A stretch of DNA of 64,000 nucleotides, taken from Zhengitettix transpicula. Lineage: Eukaryota; Arthropoda; Insecta; Orthoptera; Tetrigidae. The notes under the pieces were generated by a model, which searched no databases, was not told where the DNA came from, and worked only from the letters and a program-made list of their open reading frames with translations. Shown one piece after another: positions 1 to 10,639 of this stretch; position 1 is the stretch's first letter; the number at the start of each line of letters is the position of its first letter. The DNA lies in contig CM073590.1 in the NCBI GenBank assembly GCA_037074705.1, positions 242,413,601 to 242,477,600 on the forward strand, in the 5' to 3' direction. Position numbers and translations under genes: made by a program.

Positions 1-2
1 AT

Positions 3-1229
3 TCTCAGTGTGTTTGTCTTGCGTTCAACGGAACCGACTGCGGCGTCTTAGAACCCCCGGGAGTCGATCAACGTCTGTATTGCCTATCCGTCCTACTCAG
101 AGACTTCCAGCGGCAAATAACATACAGGCCAGCCGTCACTTATCTAGACTACGCTTTTAAAACTCGAGTTTCCGTCTGCCAATTCACTAAAGTTCTTCAA
201 GTAGGGTTTAGTCGTGAATGCCGCCACGTGGATTTCTTCAAAAACCTTCATTTGATCCTGTCGACGAAGTGTTATTTCCACGGTCTTGTAAACAAGCAAC
301 TCAACTGTTCGGAAACTCCTCTATTAAACACATACAACGACACTGAACTCTGCGCCCTGAAGTACTTCATCGAATATGTTGACTGTGACCAGGACGCCGA
401 CGCCGACGCCCGTGTGTCTTACTACAGCGCCGGACATTCTGCACCGGTCTTGGCTCTCACTTACCTCGATGTTGTGGTGCGTGTCCTCACTCTGGTCACG
501 TACCTGGCCTGTCCGCAACTCCGGAACCTTCCAGGGAAGCTGCTGATAGGCTACCAGGTGACGGCGCTGCTGAGACTCCTCGTGGTGCGGGCGAGTCTCG
601 CGGACATGGCGCTGGCGGTGCGCCTCGACGTTGCCATGGACCTGGCCTCCACCTTGTGGCTCAGCTCCTACTTGCACTTCCTCACGACGTCCCTCGAGGA
701 CTTGCGTCTTCCTGACTCTCTGAGCCTTGCTGAAGCCCGTAGGGTACTTCTTCTGTACCTGCTGTTAGGATGGGCCTTGCCGGCTGTCTTGTGCGTGGCT
801 TTCTTCTGGATGGACGAGGCCCTCGACAGTCGCGTGCAGGTTGGCCAACTATCCTTTGTTCTGTGCAACTACGTTGCTCTCTTCGGCAACCTCTACATGT
901 TCTTCAAAGTCTGTCACTTCTACTACGACGTCAAGAGCAACGCCTTTCGCCTTCAAGAAGGCGTCACGGCGCGCAGCGTCTTCATTGGCCTGTTCAATTT
1001 CGCGTTGAAGACGTCGGTGCTTTCAGGGGCGGGGATTATCTTCCGGCTTATCTTCACGCAGATCCAAGGTCTGGAGCACCTGCTGGGCTACTACCACGCC
1101 CTGGGCACGCTCCAGGGGCTGCTGCTCTTCGTCCTGTTTGGTTGCAATCAAGAATCTCGCACCTTCTGGCAGCACGTCGTCACCTCAACACTCCATCGGT
1201 TCGGTCGTCGTCAAAATAATTCTTCTTAG
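3..1229 (+). CDS. Unit A: Methuselah-like GPCR, 3' part of last exon (partial)
   Basis: An open frame runs from the left edge to TAG at 1227-1229 (408 codons seen). It aligns throughout with the later two thirds of exon 5 of the other units, so the start lies outside the window. The first 140 or so codons are the cysteine-rich end of the ectodomain, with an Asp-Ala run just before membrane span 1. Seven hydrophobic segments follow. The loop after span 1 has the motif CPQLRNLPGKLL, like the LRN-x-GK loop of Methuselah receptors. Span 4 has a W-x-x-P motif and span 7 has LQGLLLFVLFG, both typical of class B GPCRs. The tail is about 27 residues and ends NNSS, where other units end NNSA or NSA. 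There are no internal stops, so it looks functional as far as seen. Confidence 0.8.
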   Translation, partial: SQCVCLAFNGTDCGVLEPPGVDQRLYCLSVLLRDFQRQITYRPAVTYLDYAFKTRVSVCQFTKVLQVGFSRECRHVDFFKNLHLILSTKCYFHGLVNKQLNCSETPLLNTYNDTELCALKYFIEYVDCDQDADADARVSYYSAGHSAPVLALTYLDVVVRVLTLVTYLACPQLRNLPGKLLIGYQVTALLRLLVVRASLADMALAVRLDVAMDLASTLWLSSYLHFLTTSLEDLRLPDSLSLAEARRVLLLYLLLGWALPAVLCVAFFWMDEALDSRVQVGQLSFVLCNYVALFGNLYMFFKVCHFYYDVKSNAFRLQEGVTARSVFIGLFNFALKTSVLSGAGIIFRLIFTQIQGLEHLLGYYHALGTLQGLLLFVLFGCNQESRTFWQHVVTSTLHRFGRRQNNSS

Positions 1230-1345
1230 GACTACAGTTGTTGATAACGATACTACGTATTGCGATTATGATGTAGACAAATTTATTGATCAATATTTTA
1301 TAGAAATAGGACAAGTCATAATATAATTTTTGTTTGAAAGATAAC

Positions 1346-1351
1346 AATAAA
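1346..1351 (+). terminator. Poly(A) signal of unit A
   Basis: AATAAA lies 117 bases after the stop of unit A, in a T-rich context. It is a plausible 3' end; cleavage cannot be placed from sequence alone. Confidence 0.5.
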
Positions 1352-2120
1352 TTATTTTTTTCAACTTACTTTAATTTTTGTACATTTTTTTTTCTTTCAA
1401 ATAAATTCCACCAATTTAATGATCCTCATATCCTTAGAGCTGCTTACTGGGAATATAATAATAATAATTTTCAATTTGCAACAAAAGAGTTACATCGGAA
1501 GTAAAAATTAAAGATTACAATAAAATATTTATTACAATTTATATTTACTTTAATTTTTGTGTATCTTTATTTTTAAAATGACTATTAACCTATTAAATTC
1601 TAAATTTATTACTTTTAATATTTTATTTGTTTTTATAAACAAACTTTTAACATAGATGCCACGGCTTGATTTTAATTCTTGAAACCTTCAGGGTCGCTTA
1701 CTGGGACTTTAACAGTAATGATAGCACCGAATTTAGAAAACTAAAATATTACAAAGTATTGAATTGAATTTACTTGAATATTATTAACCTTAAAAGTTTT
1801 TGAAAAATCTGACTGTACGGAATATTATAATCAATTTACAAAAAAAAAATATTGGTACATACTAGACATCGGGGCACTTCACTAATTATTCTGTCTTTTC
1901 AAAAATTATTAAAAGGACTTTAATTAATCACGCCATGGCATCACACTTTTCACACAACCAAAGTCTGCTTATTCGAATGAATGCTTAACACTTTACAGAC
2001 AAACCTCTGTTGATCTCCAAATATTTCACACAAACAGTAAAAATTGTTGACTGAAAAGAAAGTGGAATTACACTTTCCGAATAACAGTTCGATACATTCA
2101 CTATGAAATCTATCAATGAC
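1352..2120. other. Spacer A-B, ancestral array spacer
   Basis: AT-rich noncoding sequence with no credible gene. Segments match the regions downstream of units D, E and F, for example the ATTAACCTATTAAATTCTAA stretch near 1586 and the AGACATCGGGGCA stretch near 1864. It is therefore the common spacer of the array rather than unique sequence. Confidence 0.65.
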
Positions 2121-3049
2121 GAATTAACAGATGAATTTTATTATTAAATTTAAATGAAATGATGTTAAAAATGAGCTCAGGGTTTAAATCTCAGAAAACA
2201 ACTCATTTATTTAAATTAATAGTTACAAATTTTCTGGTCGTGATTATTTTACAGTGTTTTTTACTCGTTTACACTTGTCTTAGGGTCGTTAATTGGGCGT
2301 TTTAAACAAAGAACAATACCTTTTAAAATTAACAAACAAAATTTACAACATTCAATTTGATTAGAATTAAAACAAAGAATGAAATTGAATCCAAAATCTG
2401 ACTATTTATCCTTATTTATCGTTTACATACCAATAAATGTTATAAAGTTTCTCTCTACTTACAGTTTGTACTGATACCAGGCATTTGTTTGGATTCTTGG
2501 ATACACTTTACACTATTTACACGTAACAGACCATTGTTTCACTGAATTTAATTTGTTTTAAGTCACTTTCCAAAGCTTTTGTATCGTCCACGAGACACAA
2601 TTGTTCTGTAAAATACTGCGGACCTTTGCTTTAAGTCCCCCCCCCCTTCTCTCTCTCCAGCCAGGATTGTAGCTCTGGTTCTGATTAAGGGTAAATCAGA
2701 ATGTTGTCCACTCCTACTCCAAAGTTCTACCGATTCCTGCTGTCCAATTGATTATCAGCCTCCTGATCACACTCTCATCATTCTCCTCCGAGTAACTCTT
2801 TCTGTTAATATTTTAGTGACCGACTCTACTCGACGAAATTTTGTGACTGTATTTACTTGATGAATTTCTCTGTCCAACTGTACTTGATGAAATTCTGCGT
2901 GCGACTGGCTTGTAAAGCCCCGTAGCTCGGCGATGACAATGGCCCAACGTGTACATTCTTACCCATTGTTGTGTTTGCGTTCTCGCTAATAACAACTTAT
3001 ATCAATTGTTTAATTATTAATTCTCTAATTGTCTTTAATTATTATTACA
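2121..3049 (-). repeat. LTR fragment, minus strand, first copy
   Basis: About 930 bases closely match 13301-14265. The end nearest unit B finishes in ATTATTACA, the same edge as the second copy. The other edge is truncated here and joins ordinary spacer at about 2121. The second copy has the TG...CA form of an LTR with a primer-site-like sequence next to it, so this is read as a 5'- or 3'-trimmed solo LTR. A poly-C and CT-rich patch lies at about 2638-2660. No coding sequence is seen. Confidence 0.55.
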
Positions 3050-3165
3050 ATATATTGAAATTTATAATGATCGAATCTATTTAACAATTGATGATTTGAA
3101 AAAAAATGACTTCACCAGTAAAATTAAATATAAACTGTAATAAATGTTTCTGTATATAAAATTTA

Positions 3166-3539
3166 GTTTAGCCTTGCCTGCTTTGCTCTACCCTTCCGCA
3201 TGACATTTATACGATATTAAAGAGGAGCTGTCACAATGTGGATGGCCTCACGTGGCCAGTCACTAAAGATGTTATGATTAATTACTTTATTTCTCTTACA
3301 CGTAAAGGGACGACATAATAAGTTATCGCTAAACAAACATTTTCCATTTCATTGGTCATGAATACAAAACAAATGTACGACTACGGTAAAGCCTAACAGG
3401 AACTTCTTGTTCAGACCGGAATTCCTGTTTTGTGATGAAATGTTGTTAACTTCCTACCAAGTGCGGTTGTTGATAGTGTTATCAGTAACCACCGCTCTGG
3501 GAGGACGGTAGAGAGTTTTCTGCTTAGTCAGCATTCAAG
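3166..3539 (+). promoter_or_regulatory. Upstream region of unit B
   Basis: This stretch is repeated before exon 1 of units B', C, F and G and partly before D and E. Landmarks in order are a GTTTAGCCTTGCC block, a CTCACGTGG E-box-like site near 3247, a TACACGTA...GACGACATAAT block, a CCGGAATTCC palindrome near 3418 and a CACCGCTCTGGGAGGACGG block just before the ATG. Conservation and position suggest promoter plus 5' UTR. No clear TATA box at a fixed distance is seen. Confidence 0.55.
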
Positions 3540-3614
3540 ATGAAGCCCGTCGTCGTACTGCTTGCACTGGCGATAACATGCGTTGCAGCGGCAGCTCAAG
3601 GAAAACCAAGAACG
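3540..3614 (+). CDS. Unit B exon 1: signal peptide
   Basis: Starts with ATG and ends at ACG/GTAAGT in phase 0 (25 codons). It has a Met-Lys start, a Val/Leu/Ala-rich core and an Ala-rich end followed by QGKPRT, a typical secretion signal with likely cleavage near the Ala run. Compared with other units it has Val for Leu and an ITCV variant in the core. Confidence 0.8.
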
Positions 3615-6600
3615 GTAAGTCCACGCGGCCATCGGGTTCCTCAAGTAGCGATTACGGTCGTGTCCCATTTGCGGTCATTCTTTAACCCGTGTACTTCTGT
3701 CAAATATCCATTGATTTTATTTAAAAATATTTAGTATACGCAGCGTTACAAGAAAAATTGTGCCAAATAATCCGTAGTTTATTGACCGGAGGGTCTGAAG
3801 TGATCAGTAGAACGCCCCAGCATAGAGACAAAGCTCATTGGTCGCAGAGACAAATCAATCCGACGATGTCGCTATCTGTTAGGAATCAATGACAATGTTC
3901 TGACCGTGGCAGGTTCTTTCTTGTTATCGGTGGCAACTCAGATGTAATATTAATTGTGGCTCGTGTCAAAAGAAAAGGTGTTAAGTATCGAAAAATGTCT
4001 ACTTTACGTGGAGATTTATTATTTTCCATAGTATTAGGGGACTCCAATATCTGGGAGTCTGAAGTTGAACAAGAAAAATACTGAAAAATGCAGAGACAGA
4101 ATAAGAATATCAAAGAGAACAAGATAAACTGAAAGAATGAGGCACTTTAAAGAGTTGACGTGGAAGATCGTGTAAAACAAGATCAGAAAAAAATGTGTAG
4201 AGATTTACTTCAACGTTACGAACAGTACGTAAAAACAATGGAATACCCGAATAATGTTAATAATAATGTTACCTCACCATTGTAAATTAAAATAAAGTTT
4301 GATAGAAGTCCACTAAGACGTGAGTGCGGCCTTTCCTAATCCTAATCCTCTGCTCCAGGACTACATTGTACCTGGATGGACCGCATGTAGAACTGCCCGC
4401 AAAACGGACACACCAAGCAATTCCTTCCCAGTCGCAGTCAGCACACAGCCACAATTTAGCCTTCATTCAACGTATGTGACAAACCAGTCGCCCAATGTCT
4501 TCGACTTGTCCTGAAATTGCCTTGTTAAGAGTTGATGGTCTCGTCCTTGGTTTAACCTACAGCTTCGCTCCATCGCTGGGTTGAATTGACAAGGGTTCCA
4601 GGAGGTTTCACCTTTAAAAATAATTTAGAGTGTCAGCGCCACAGCGGTCTAATCCTTACAACTCCCAATTTTGTCACATTTCAATTGTTTTAACAGTTAT
4701 TAAGGCGTTGCAGTCTAATAATCAGGAATATTGATGATTTTTTATTTAAAAAAATTAAATGTGAGACTTAAACTGAAATTTTCTCCATTCCAAGCAGTGT
4801 TGTTCTGGCCGATCAATTCTACTGTTATTTTGACCTTATGAAGCTGACGTAGTTGATGACGTCACAGTTTTCATCCTCGTGCCTAAGTATCCACTTAAAT
4901 ATTCAACCGTTAAATTCTTTCTAAGAAGTTTTCTTTTTATGTTTCAGTTGGGTGAAGTTTTTTTTGACAAATACAAACGAGACATGCGCTACCTGGTACG
5001 ATTTGCGATTAGATGGTTTGAAGCTTGGGATCATATACGCTTTTTGACGCCGCATTACCAGGTAGGAACTTCGTCGATGTTTGCAACTTCTACTGGTACC
5101 TTTCTGCCCCTGTAAAAGGAGGGGAGTTAATTATTATATTATTACACCTTTAAAAACTCAAACTACAGAGTTTGAAATGAGAATCCGTTATACGCTTCAT
5201 TTATGGTAAGTAAAAAATAATTCATCCCCGCTGTAGACCACGTCAACAACTAACTTCTGCGTGGCACGTCGGGTTCTTCCAAGCAGGAGTTCCTGTGCAG
5301 CTTCTGCAGCGTAACGGTTTCATGTCAGGTTAATTGGCTTAAAGTTTTATTCATGTTATTTTACGAGAGACATTGCTCTTTCTCTGAACCACGTAACTGC
5401 CCCTTTGGACAGCCAGCGCTCCTCCCGACGACGTGGTAACTTGCCGTGGCTCTCTCTAGATTCAAAGAAATACGTTTTAATTTATCCTAGAGCAAATGCT
5501 AATAAATCACAGGCAATATAGACATAGCGGGGTTGATTAATTCCAAATATTTAGGATTGTACCTCAACAACAGCCTCGTGTGAGTGGAGCAGGTGAATTT
5601 CATTACTTGCGCTATTTTTGAGTCCGGCGTGACGTCATGGTATGACGTCATTCGCCCTGACCCTTGCGGTGAACCGGGACCATCGGTGACTGCAGTACAG
5701 CGAGGAAGAAGATAAGTTACCATTATATACACTTATTTGGAGGTCATAACGTGTGGGAATCCAAACGTCAACTATAGCAACATTTTTAACCACATGTGAA
5801 ACCCTGGGACGAGTTGGTGTATTGTAAGAACTATGTATTGCATTAGAAATCAGGGCAGGACATGTTAAAGAACCATTGTGAACGCATATTAAACCTCCGT
5901 TAGTAGCACCCCTAAAGTAACAGTCTGGTTTACCATTCTATTTAAAATATTTATTAAAAAATCTATTATCGAAATAAATCTCATTTTCTCATATCGGAAT
6001 ATCCCATAGAATTATAATCATGGAGTATTGAGACTCACAAAGAGTAATACAGAAACTTGTAATAAAAAGCCACATATATAATACATTATGACAGTAAAAA
6101 CTTAAGTTTCAAAATATGAAAATGTATTACTAACACTGAATAATCTTCAATGTTTCTTACGAAAAGGATCTACGTAGTCTTGTGACAAGGACGAGAAAGA
6201 TCCTGACGGGAGTGGTCGCAGTAGGTCACCTCGACCGCAGATACGTGACTTCCTAATTCAAACGTAATTTTACGAGAAACTACTGTTTGTTTTGTGGTGT
6301 AGCATTTTCTGTAAACACATTCACTTTAAGATGTCATTAATATTCAGCCATGCATCTGACCTGGCTCCGGATATAACAAATAAATTATATATATAAATTA
6401 AATAAAGTATATTTCAAAACAAATGAAGTTACCGGCACATAACTAATTAATATCATAACCCAATTTGAATTTGTATTGTGGTGTTGAACCATGATTATTC
6501 CAGGTAGTTTTTCATTCCTTTTTTCGTTTCAGGCTACAAACATTGAAAGTTATTGTTATGTAGATAATAAGTAATGTTATCATGTATCTTCTCCCGGGCT

Positions 6601-9184
6601 ATTTGCCCCAATTGTAGATTATTATATATATACAAACATTTTCATTTCACCATTTTTTTCTTTTTCCAGATTATGGAATACATAAGAACTGTAGAAAAAA
6701 ATATATTGTCAGAATTTATTGGCGACATGAGGAATCTCACCCTCGATTCTATTTACGACGACATAAATGAGCATTGCTTGCAATATTTGGAGACGCCCAT
6801 TGTGGACCTCACAGTGAAACCCAGAGTGAGTACGCAAGAGTACAAATCGAGTATATATAATTGTTAGTTCTTTTCTTATATACTTACAAATACGCAATCT
6901 ATATATAAGCATTCGTGAAATCAGTTTGACTCTACGGCAGAGTCTTAACCCCGCACAGTGTTTGTTTCCGGTTCGAATGGAACACGTGTTATGCCACATA
7001 TTCTCCACAGGTCTTTCTTTATTTACTTTCAATGCCTCTTTTAACATTTTATTTCTCACCAATCTACCGCAAGATAATGGAATATTAGAATAATCTAAGT
7101 ACCAATGTCTTAAACATGTGTAATGCATCTGCTGGAAAATTGTATTCATCCGTTGTCCCTGGGAATTTTCACGTGCGTGAGCCACGCTGAGGGGTAAAGT
7201 GAAATATGCTTTAGATGAATTTTAATATAAAAAATTGAGGCTCACGCAAAAAGCACAAATATGATTGGCTTTATGATTGTTGTTTCAGAATATGACGTGT
7301 GTGATTATGCGGTTGCGGAAAACATTGGCATTAAGGTTGAAACTGGACATCAAGAAGGGCCTGGAGAAAGTGTCCCGTGAGTGCTTCCAACAGCTGCTGC
7401 CTCTCTGCTCGCAGGTTCATGCCAACTGCACCCTGACCTTTCAAGAACGGATAGGGAAAGTGCTGGACAGCTACACTGAAGACGCGAACGAAGTAGAAGA
7501 GGTAGTAGGTTCCACACCTATAGGAATAATAAAACTGTTCGTGGAAAAGAACGTGTTTCGGCTGGCGGAACCGCACAGGAATGCTTACAGTTTCTTATCG
7601 TTAATAGCGTATTACGTTTCTTACGCACGGTCCATCGAACCCTTTACGATTCATAACCTAATACTAACTACGAGCAAACAGGACGCTCAAAGAAAATTCC
7701 TCAAGTACGCGAGCAGCATCCAATCACAAAATGAGTTGACTTGGGGGATTGTCGGGTCCAACGCGGGTAGCTTGGGTCATCCTTGTTCCAACTACAAAGA
7801 CATCTACCCTCGCGTCTCAGAAGAGTATTCACGTTACCTCCATCTCTGCTACAGTGTGAATGTGTATGAAGCAAATTTCGATCTCATTCGTTGCGCCTGT
7901 AGGAACGTAACTTCGACACCGTTGATATGGTCCACGGCTCCTTCTGTTTACTTCAATTCTCAGTGTCTTTGTCTCGCGCTCAACGGAACCAACTGTGTTG
8001 TCAAAGTACACCACGATGTCGATCAACGACTGTATTGTCTATCCGTTCTACTCAGAGACTTCCTGCGGCACATATCATTCAGACCAGCCGTCACTTATCT
8101 CGACTACGCTTTTAAAACTCGAGTTCCTGTTTGCCGATTCACTAAACTCCTCCAAGTAGGTTTCCGAAGTGAATGCCACGACGATGATTTCTTCAATAAC
8201 TTTTATATGATCCTATCAAAAAAATGTTATTTTAAGGACCTTGTGAACAAGCAACTCAACTGTTCGGAAACTCCTCTGTTAAACACATACAACGCCACTG
8301 AACTCTGTGCCCTTCAGTACTTCGTGGAGTATGTTGTCTGTGACCAGGACGCCGATGCCGACGCGCGTGTGTCTTACTACAGCGTCGGAGATTCGGCGGC
8401 GGTCTTGGCTCTCACGTACGTGGATGTTGCGGTGCGTGTCCTCACTCTGGTCACGTACCTGGCCTGTCCGCAACTCCGCAACCTTCCAGGGAAGCTGCTG
8501 ATAGGCTACCAGGTGACGGCGCTGCTGAGACTCCTCGTGGTGCGGGCGAGTCTCGCGGACATGGCGCTGGCTGTGCGCCTCGACGTCGCCATGGATCTGG
8601 CATCCACGTTGTGGCTCTGCTCCTACTTGCACTTCCTCACGACGTCTCTCGAGGATTTGCGTCTTCCTGACTCTCTGAGCCGTGCTGAAGCCCGTAGGGT
8701 ACTTCTTCTGTACGTGCTGTTAGGATGGGCCTTGCCGGCGGTCTTGTCCGCTGCTTTCTTCTGGATGGACGAGGCCCTCGACAGTCGCGTGCAGCTCGGG
8801 CAACTATCCTTTGTTCTGTGCAACTACGTTGCTCTCTTCGGCAACCTCTACATGTTCTTCAAAATCTGTCACTTCTACTACGACGTCAAGAGCAACACCT
8901 TTCGCCTTCAAGAAGGCGTCACGGCGCGCAGCGTCTTCATTGGCCTGTTCAATTTCGCGTTGAAGACGTCGGTGCTTTCAGGGGTGGGGATTATCTTCCG
9001 TCTCATTTTCACGCAGATCCAAGGTCTGGAGCACCTGCTGGGCTACTACCACGCCCTGGGCACGCTCCAGGGGCTGCTGCTCTTCGTCCTCTTCGGTTGC
9101 AATAGTGAAGCTCGCACCTTCTGGCAGCACGTCGTCACCTCAACACTCCATCGGTGCGGTCGTCGTCAAATTAATTCTGCTTAG
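3540..9184 (+). CDS. Unit B: complete Methuselah-like GPCR gene
   Basis: Gene span. Coding exons are 3540-3614, 4948-5061, 6670-6825 and 7289-9184, all joined in phase 0 and giving 746 residues. Order: secretion signal, short variable exon 3 segment, conserved exon 4 segment with an N-glycosylation site and one Cys, then the large exon with cysteine-rich ectodomain and seven membrane spans. Expected location is the plasma membrane with the N terminus outside. The exon 2 remnant at 4235-4319 has lost its acceptor and carries a stop, so it must be skipped. Exon 3 ends at a CAG/GTAGGA donor shared only with unit C. Family call rests on seven spans plus Mth/class B loop motifs; ligand is unknown. 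No other lesion is seen, so it is probably functional. Confidence 0.72.
4235..4319 (+). pseudogene. Unit B exon 2 remnant
   Basis: Similar to the 85-base exon 2 of units D and F, starting ACAATGGAATAC and ending before GTGAGT. The roughly 100 bases that hold the pyrimidine tract and CTACTCCCAG acceptor in D and F are deleted, and TAA occurs at 4283-4285 in the exon frame. It cannot be spliced in as an ordinary exon. Confidence 0.6.
4948..5061 (+). CDS. Unit B exon 3: variable ectodomain segment
   Basis: Acceptor TATGTTTCAG and donor CAG/GTAGGA bound 38 codons in phase 0. The segment starts LGEVFFDKYKRD and is rich in aromatic and basic residues. The donor used by D, E and F further downstream is changed to GGGAGT here and is preceded by an in-frame TAA at 5113, so the upstream donor is the only one that keeps the frame. 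Confidence 0.65.
6670..6825 (+). CDS. Unit B exon 4: conserved ectodomain segment
   Basis: Acceptor TTTTTCCAG and donor AGA/GTGAGT bound 52 codons in phase 0. It begins IMEYIRTVEKN, contains an N-L-T glycosylation site, the core SIYDDINEHC and ends in VDLTVKPR. Length is identical in all five units that have this exon. Confidence 0.8.
6930..7015 (-). mobile_element. Short Helitron-related remnant in intron 4 of unit B
   Basis: The stretch with AACCCCGCACAGTGTTTGTT and GGAACACGTGTT is the reverse complement of part of the element at 60775-62305. The longer version seen in units C, D, E and F is cut down here by a deletion, which explains the short 463-base intron. Confidence 0.5.
7289..9184 (+). 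CDS. Unit B exon 5: ectodomain plus 7TM domain
   Basis: One exon of 631 codons after a TTGTTTCAG acceptor, ending TAG. Residues 1-365 are extracellular with about 18 Cys (among them positions 4, 32, 40, 47, 166, 187, 202, 204, 226, 228, 236, 250) and six N-glycosylation sites. A CDQDADADA acidic run lies at about 351-359. Membrane spans lie near 369-393, 399-421, 428-452, 469-491, 504-528, 547-574 and 580-604. Loop 1 has LRNLPGKLLIGY, span 4 has GWALP, and span 7 has TLQGLLLFVLFGCN, matching class B/Methuselah style. A 27-residue Arg-containing tail follows. No GPS-type cleavage motif is visible before span 1. I recognise no named domain in the ectodomain. Confidence 0.85.
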   Translation, partial: NMTCVIMRLRKTLALRLKLDIKKGLEKVSRECFQQLLPLCSQVHANCTLTFQERIGKVLDSYTEDANEVEEVVGSTPIGIIKLFVEKNVFRLAEPHRNAYSFLSLIAYYVSYARSIEPFTIHNLILTTSKQDAQRKFLKYASSIQSQNELTWGIVGSNAGSLGHPCSNYKDIYPRVSEEYSRYLHLCYSVNVYEANFDLIRCACRNVTSTPLIWSTAPSVYFNSQCLCLALNGTNCVVKVHHDVDQRLYCLSVLLRDFLRHISFRPAVTYLDYAFKTRVPVCRFTKLLQVGFRSECHDDDFFNNFYMILSKKCYFKDLVNKQLNCSETPLLNTYNATELCALQYFVEYVVCDQDADADARVSYYSVGDSAAVLALTYVDVAVRVLTLVTYLACPQLRNLPGKLLIGYQVTALLRLLVVRASLADMALAVRLDVAMDLASTLWLCSYLHFLTTSLEDLRLPDSLSRAEARRVLLLYVLLGWALPAVLSAAFFWMDEALDSRVQLGQLSFVLCNYVALFGNLYMFFKICHFYYDVKSNTFRLQEGVTARSVFIGLFNFALKTSVLSGVGIIFRLIFTQIQGLEHLLGYYHALGTLQGLLLFVLFGCNSEARTFWQHVVTSTLHRCGRRQINSA

Positions 9185-9733
9185 GACTACAGCGTTTGAT
9201 AACGATACTACTTATTGCGATTATGATGTAGATAAATTTATTGATCAATATTTTATAAAAGTAGGACAAGTCATAATATAATTTTTTTTTGAAAAATAAC
9301 TATAAATTATTTAATACAATTTACTTTAATTTCTGATCATTTTTATTTCTTTCAAAAAAATTCCACAAATATAATGATCCTCATATCCTTAGAGCTGTTG
9401 ACTATGAATATAATAATAATAATTTGCAATTTGGAACAAAAGATTACATCGGAAATAAAAATTAAAGATTAGAATAAAATATTTACAACGTGTATTACAG
9501 AGGCCTCAGCCGAAGACAATGCTTCAATGGATCTTAATTTTGTCTCCTCAGCGACTATGTATTTTATAAGGTTACGAACTTATAAATTTTATAATTACGC
9601 ATAGGTTAAATCCGAAACCTCTTCAACTATCAAGAATTGAATAATTTCTTGCGGAAGGGAAAAATTTAAAAGGGTTTTTATTTGTGAAATTAAAAGAGGG
9701 TGAAAAAATTATATTGGTAGGGTCCAATTATAT
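9185..9733. other. Spacer B-B', proximal part
   Basis: AT-rich sequence homologous to the region after unit A (for instance AATGATCCTCATATCCTTAG near 9372). Possible poly(A) signal AATAAA at 9454-9459. It ends in the GGAAGGGAAAAA...GAGGG block that marks the LTR insertion site in other spacers. No gene seen. Confidence 0.6.
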
Positions 9734-9985
9734 TGTAATGGAGACAAATTTAAATTAATTTTTGTATTTATTTGTGTCTGTAAAAGTAAACATATTATGT
9801 AATTATTAGTATGAAGAATCTGTGAAGTGTCTGACGGAGTATCTTTGTAGTTGTTATTAAAGAAGCAGGGTATTTTTTTATTCAAATGTAATATTTTTGG
9901 TTTCGAAATTGTGCAAATAAATAAATGTTAATAACTGGAGTTGATTTTACGTTGATTGTCTTCATCTGTGGAATAAATTACTACA
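9734..9985 (+). repeat. Solo LTR with ATAT target duplication
   Basis: A 252-base element beginning TGTAATGG and ending TTACTACA, flanked on both sides by ATAT (9730-9733 and 9986-9989). It is related along its length to the LTR at 23715-23952, which is followed by a primer-binding site, so the identity as an LTR is well supported. The same flanking spacer without an insert is seen near 47040 and 59640. Confidence 0.8.
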
Positions 9986-10154
9986 ATATTAATAATTATT
10001 AAAATGCTTGAACATTTTCTTTCCTGTTTTTATAGTATTCAATGGGGCGTGTAATAATTCAATTAGAAGGGTTGAAACATATTAACAAATATTAAATCAG
10101 AGATATAGTCACCCGTTTTTTATTTATTCCAGAAATCCTCCTACTGCCAAAAAA

Positions 10155-10600
10155 TAACTTTTATGCTCCCCTCTCATCCCGCAAGAGGGGTTAAACTTTA
10201 CACACATGGGTAGAAATACTAATTAACCCTGATAATTATTTATTCAACTGAAATATCTGCCCTGTTTTCTTGTTACAATATTTACACCCCGCACACCTCT
10301 GCCCCTGGGGGTTAAATACCAAGTTGAATGACATAATTCAACTCAGTAACATCCTTAACCTTGGATTTGACTGCAATCTCGGTTTTATTCGCGTTATTTT
10401 ACTGTAAAGCATTTCCTCCCCCTTCTCTAAGGGTGATTCTCTTCCATAATGTTAGGGCTTGAAATTATACAGACAATACATCGTTAGAAAAACTATAAAC
10501 CTCTTTTAATCGTAAAATATTTACCCGGCTCTAATATAAGCCGTTTTAGCATGTATGAAATTTTCCACCCCCGCTCCTGGAGGTTTTATACGTTCCTCAC
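10155..10600 (-). repeat. Helitron-related repeat fragment
   Basis: Contains TTGGATTTGACTGCAATCTC near 10361 and GGGGTTAAA repeats, matching in reverse complement the tandem repeats inside the 60775-62305 element and the intron 4 copies. Boundaries are approximate. No coding sequence is seen. Confidence 0.45.
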
Positions 10601-10639
10601 ACCGATATTCCTATTGGAATAGCCTGGCACTTGCTTCCT

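Noticed and set aside
770..1219. Second forward open frame overlapping the last exon of unit A (and the same in B, C, D, E)
   Set aside because: Shadow in an alternative frame of the 7TM coding sequence, Arg/Pro/Gly-rich as expected from GC-rich out-of-frame reading.
4320..4514. Possible extra exon after exon 2, starting GACTACATTGTACC behind CTGCTCCAG
   Set aside because: Acceptor-like sequence recurs in all units, but each reading frame soon meets a stop in at least one intact unit and I found no donor that restores phase 0 into exon 3.
7289..8390. GAIN/GPS autoproteolysis domain before span 1
   Set aside because: No GPS-like Cys/Trp pattern with a His-Leu-Ser/Thr cleavage motif is visible before span 1 in any unit.
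8279..8823. Long open frames on the minus strand opposite the membrane-domain region, repeated in every unit
   Set aside because: They are mirror frames of a GC-rich, conserved coding region; no start context, splice sites or separate conservation supports them.
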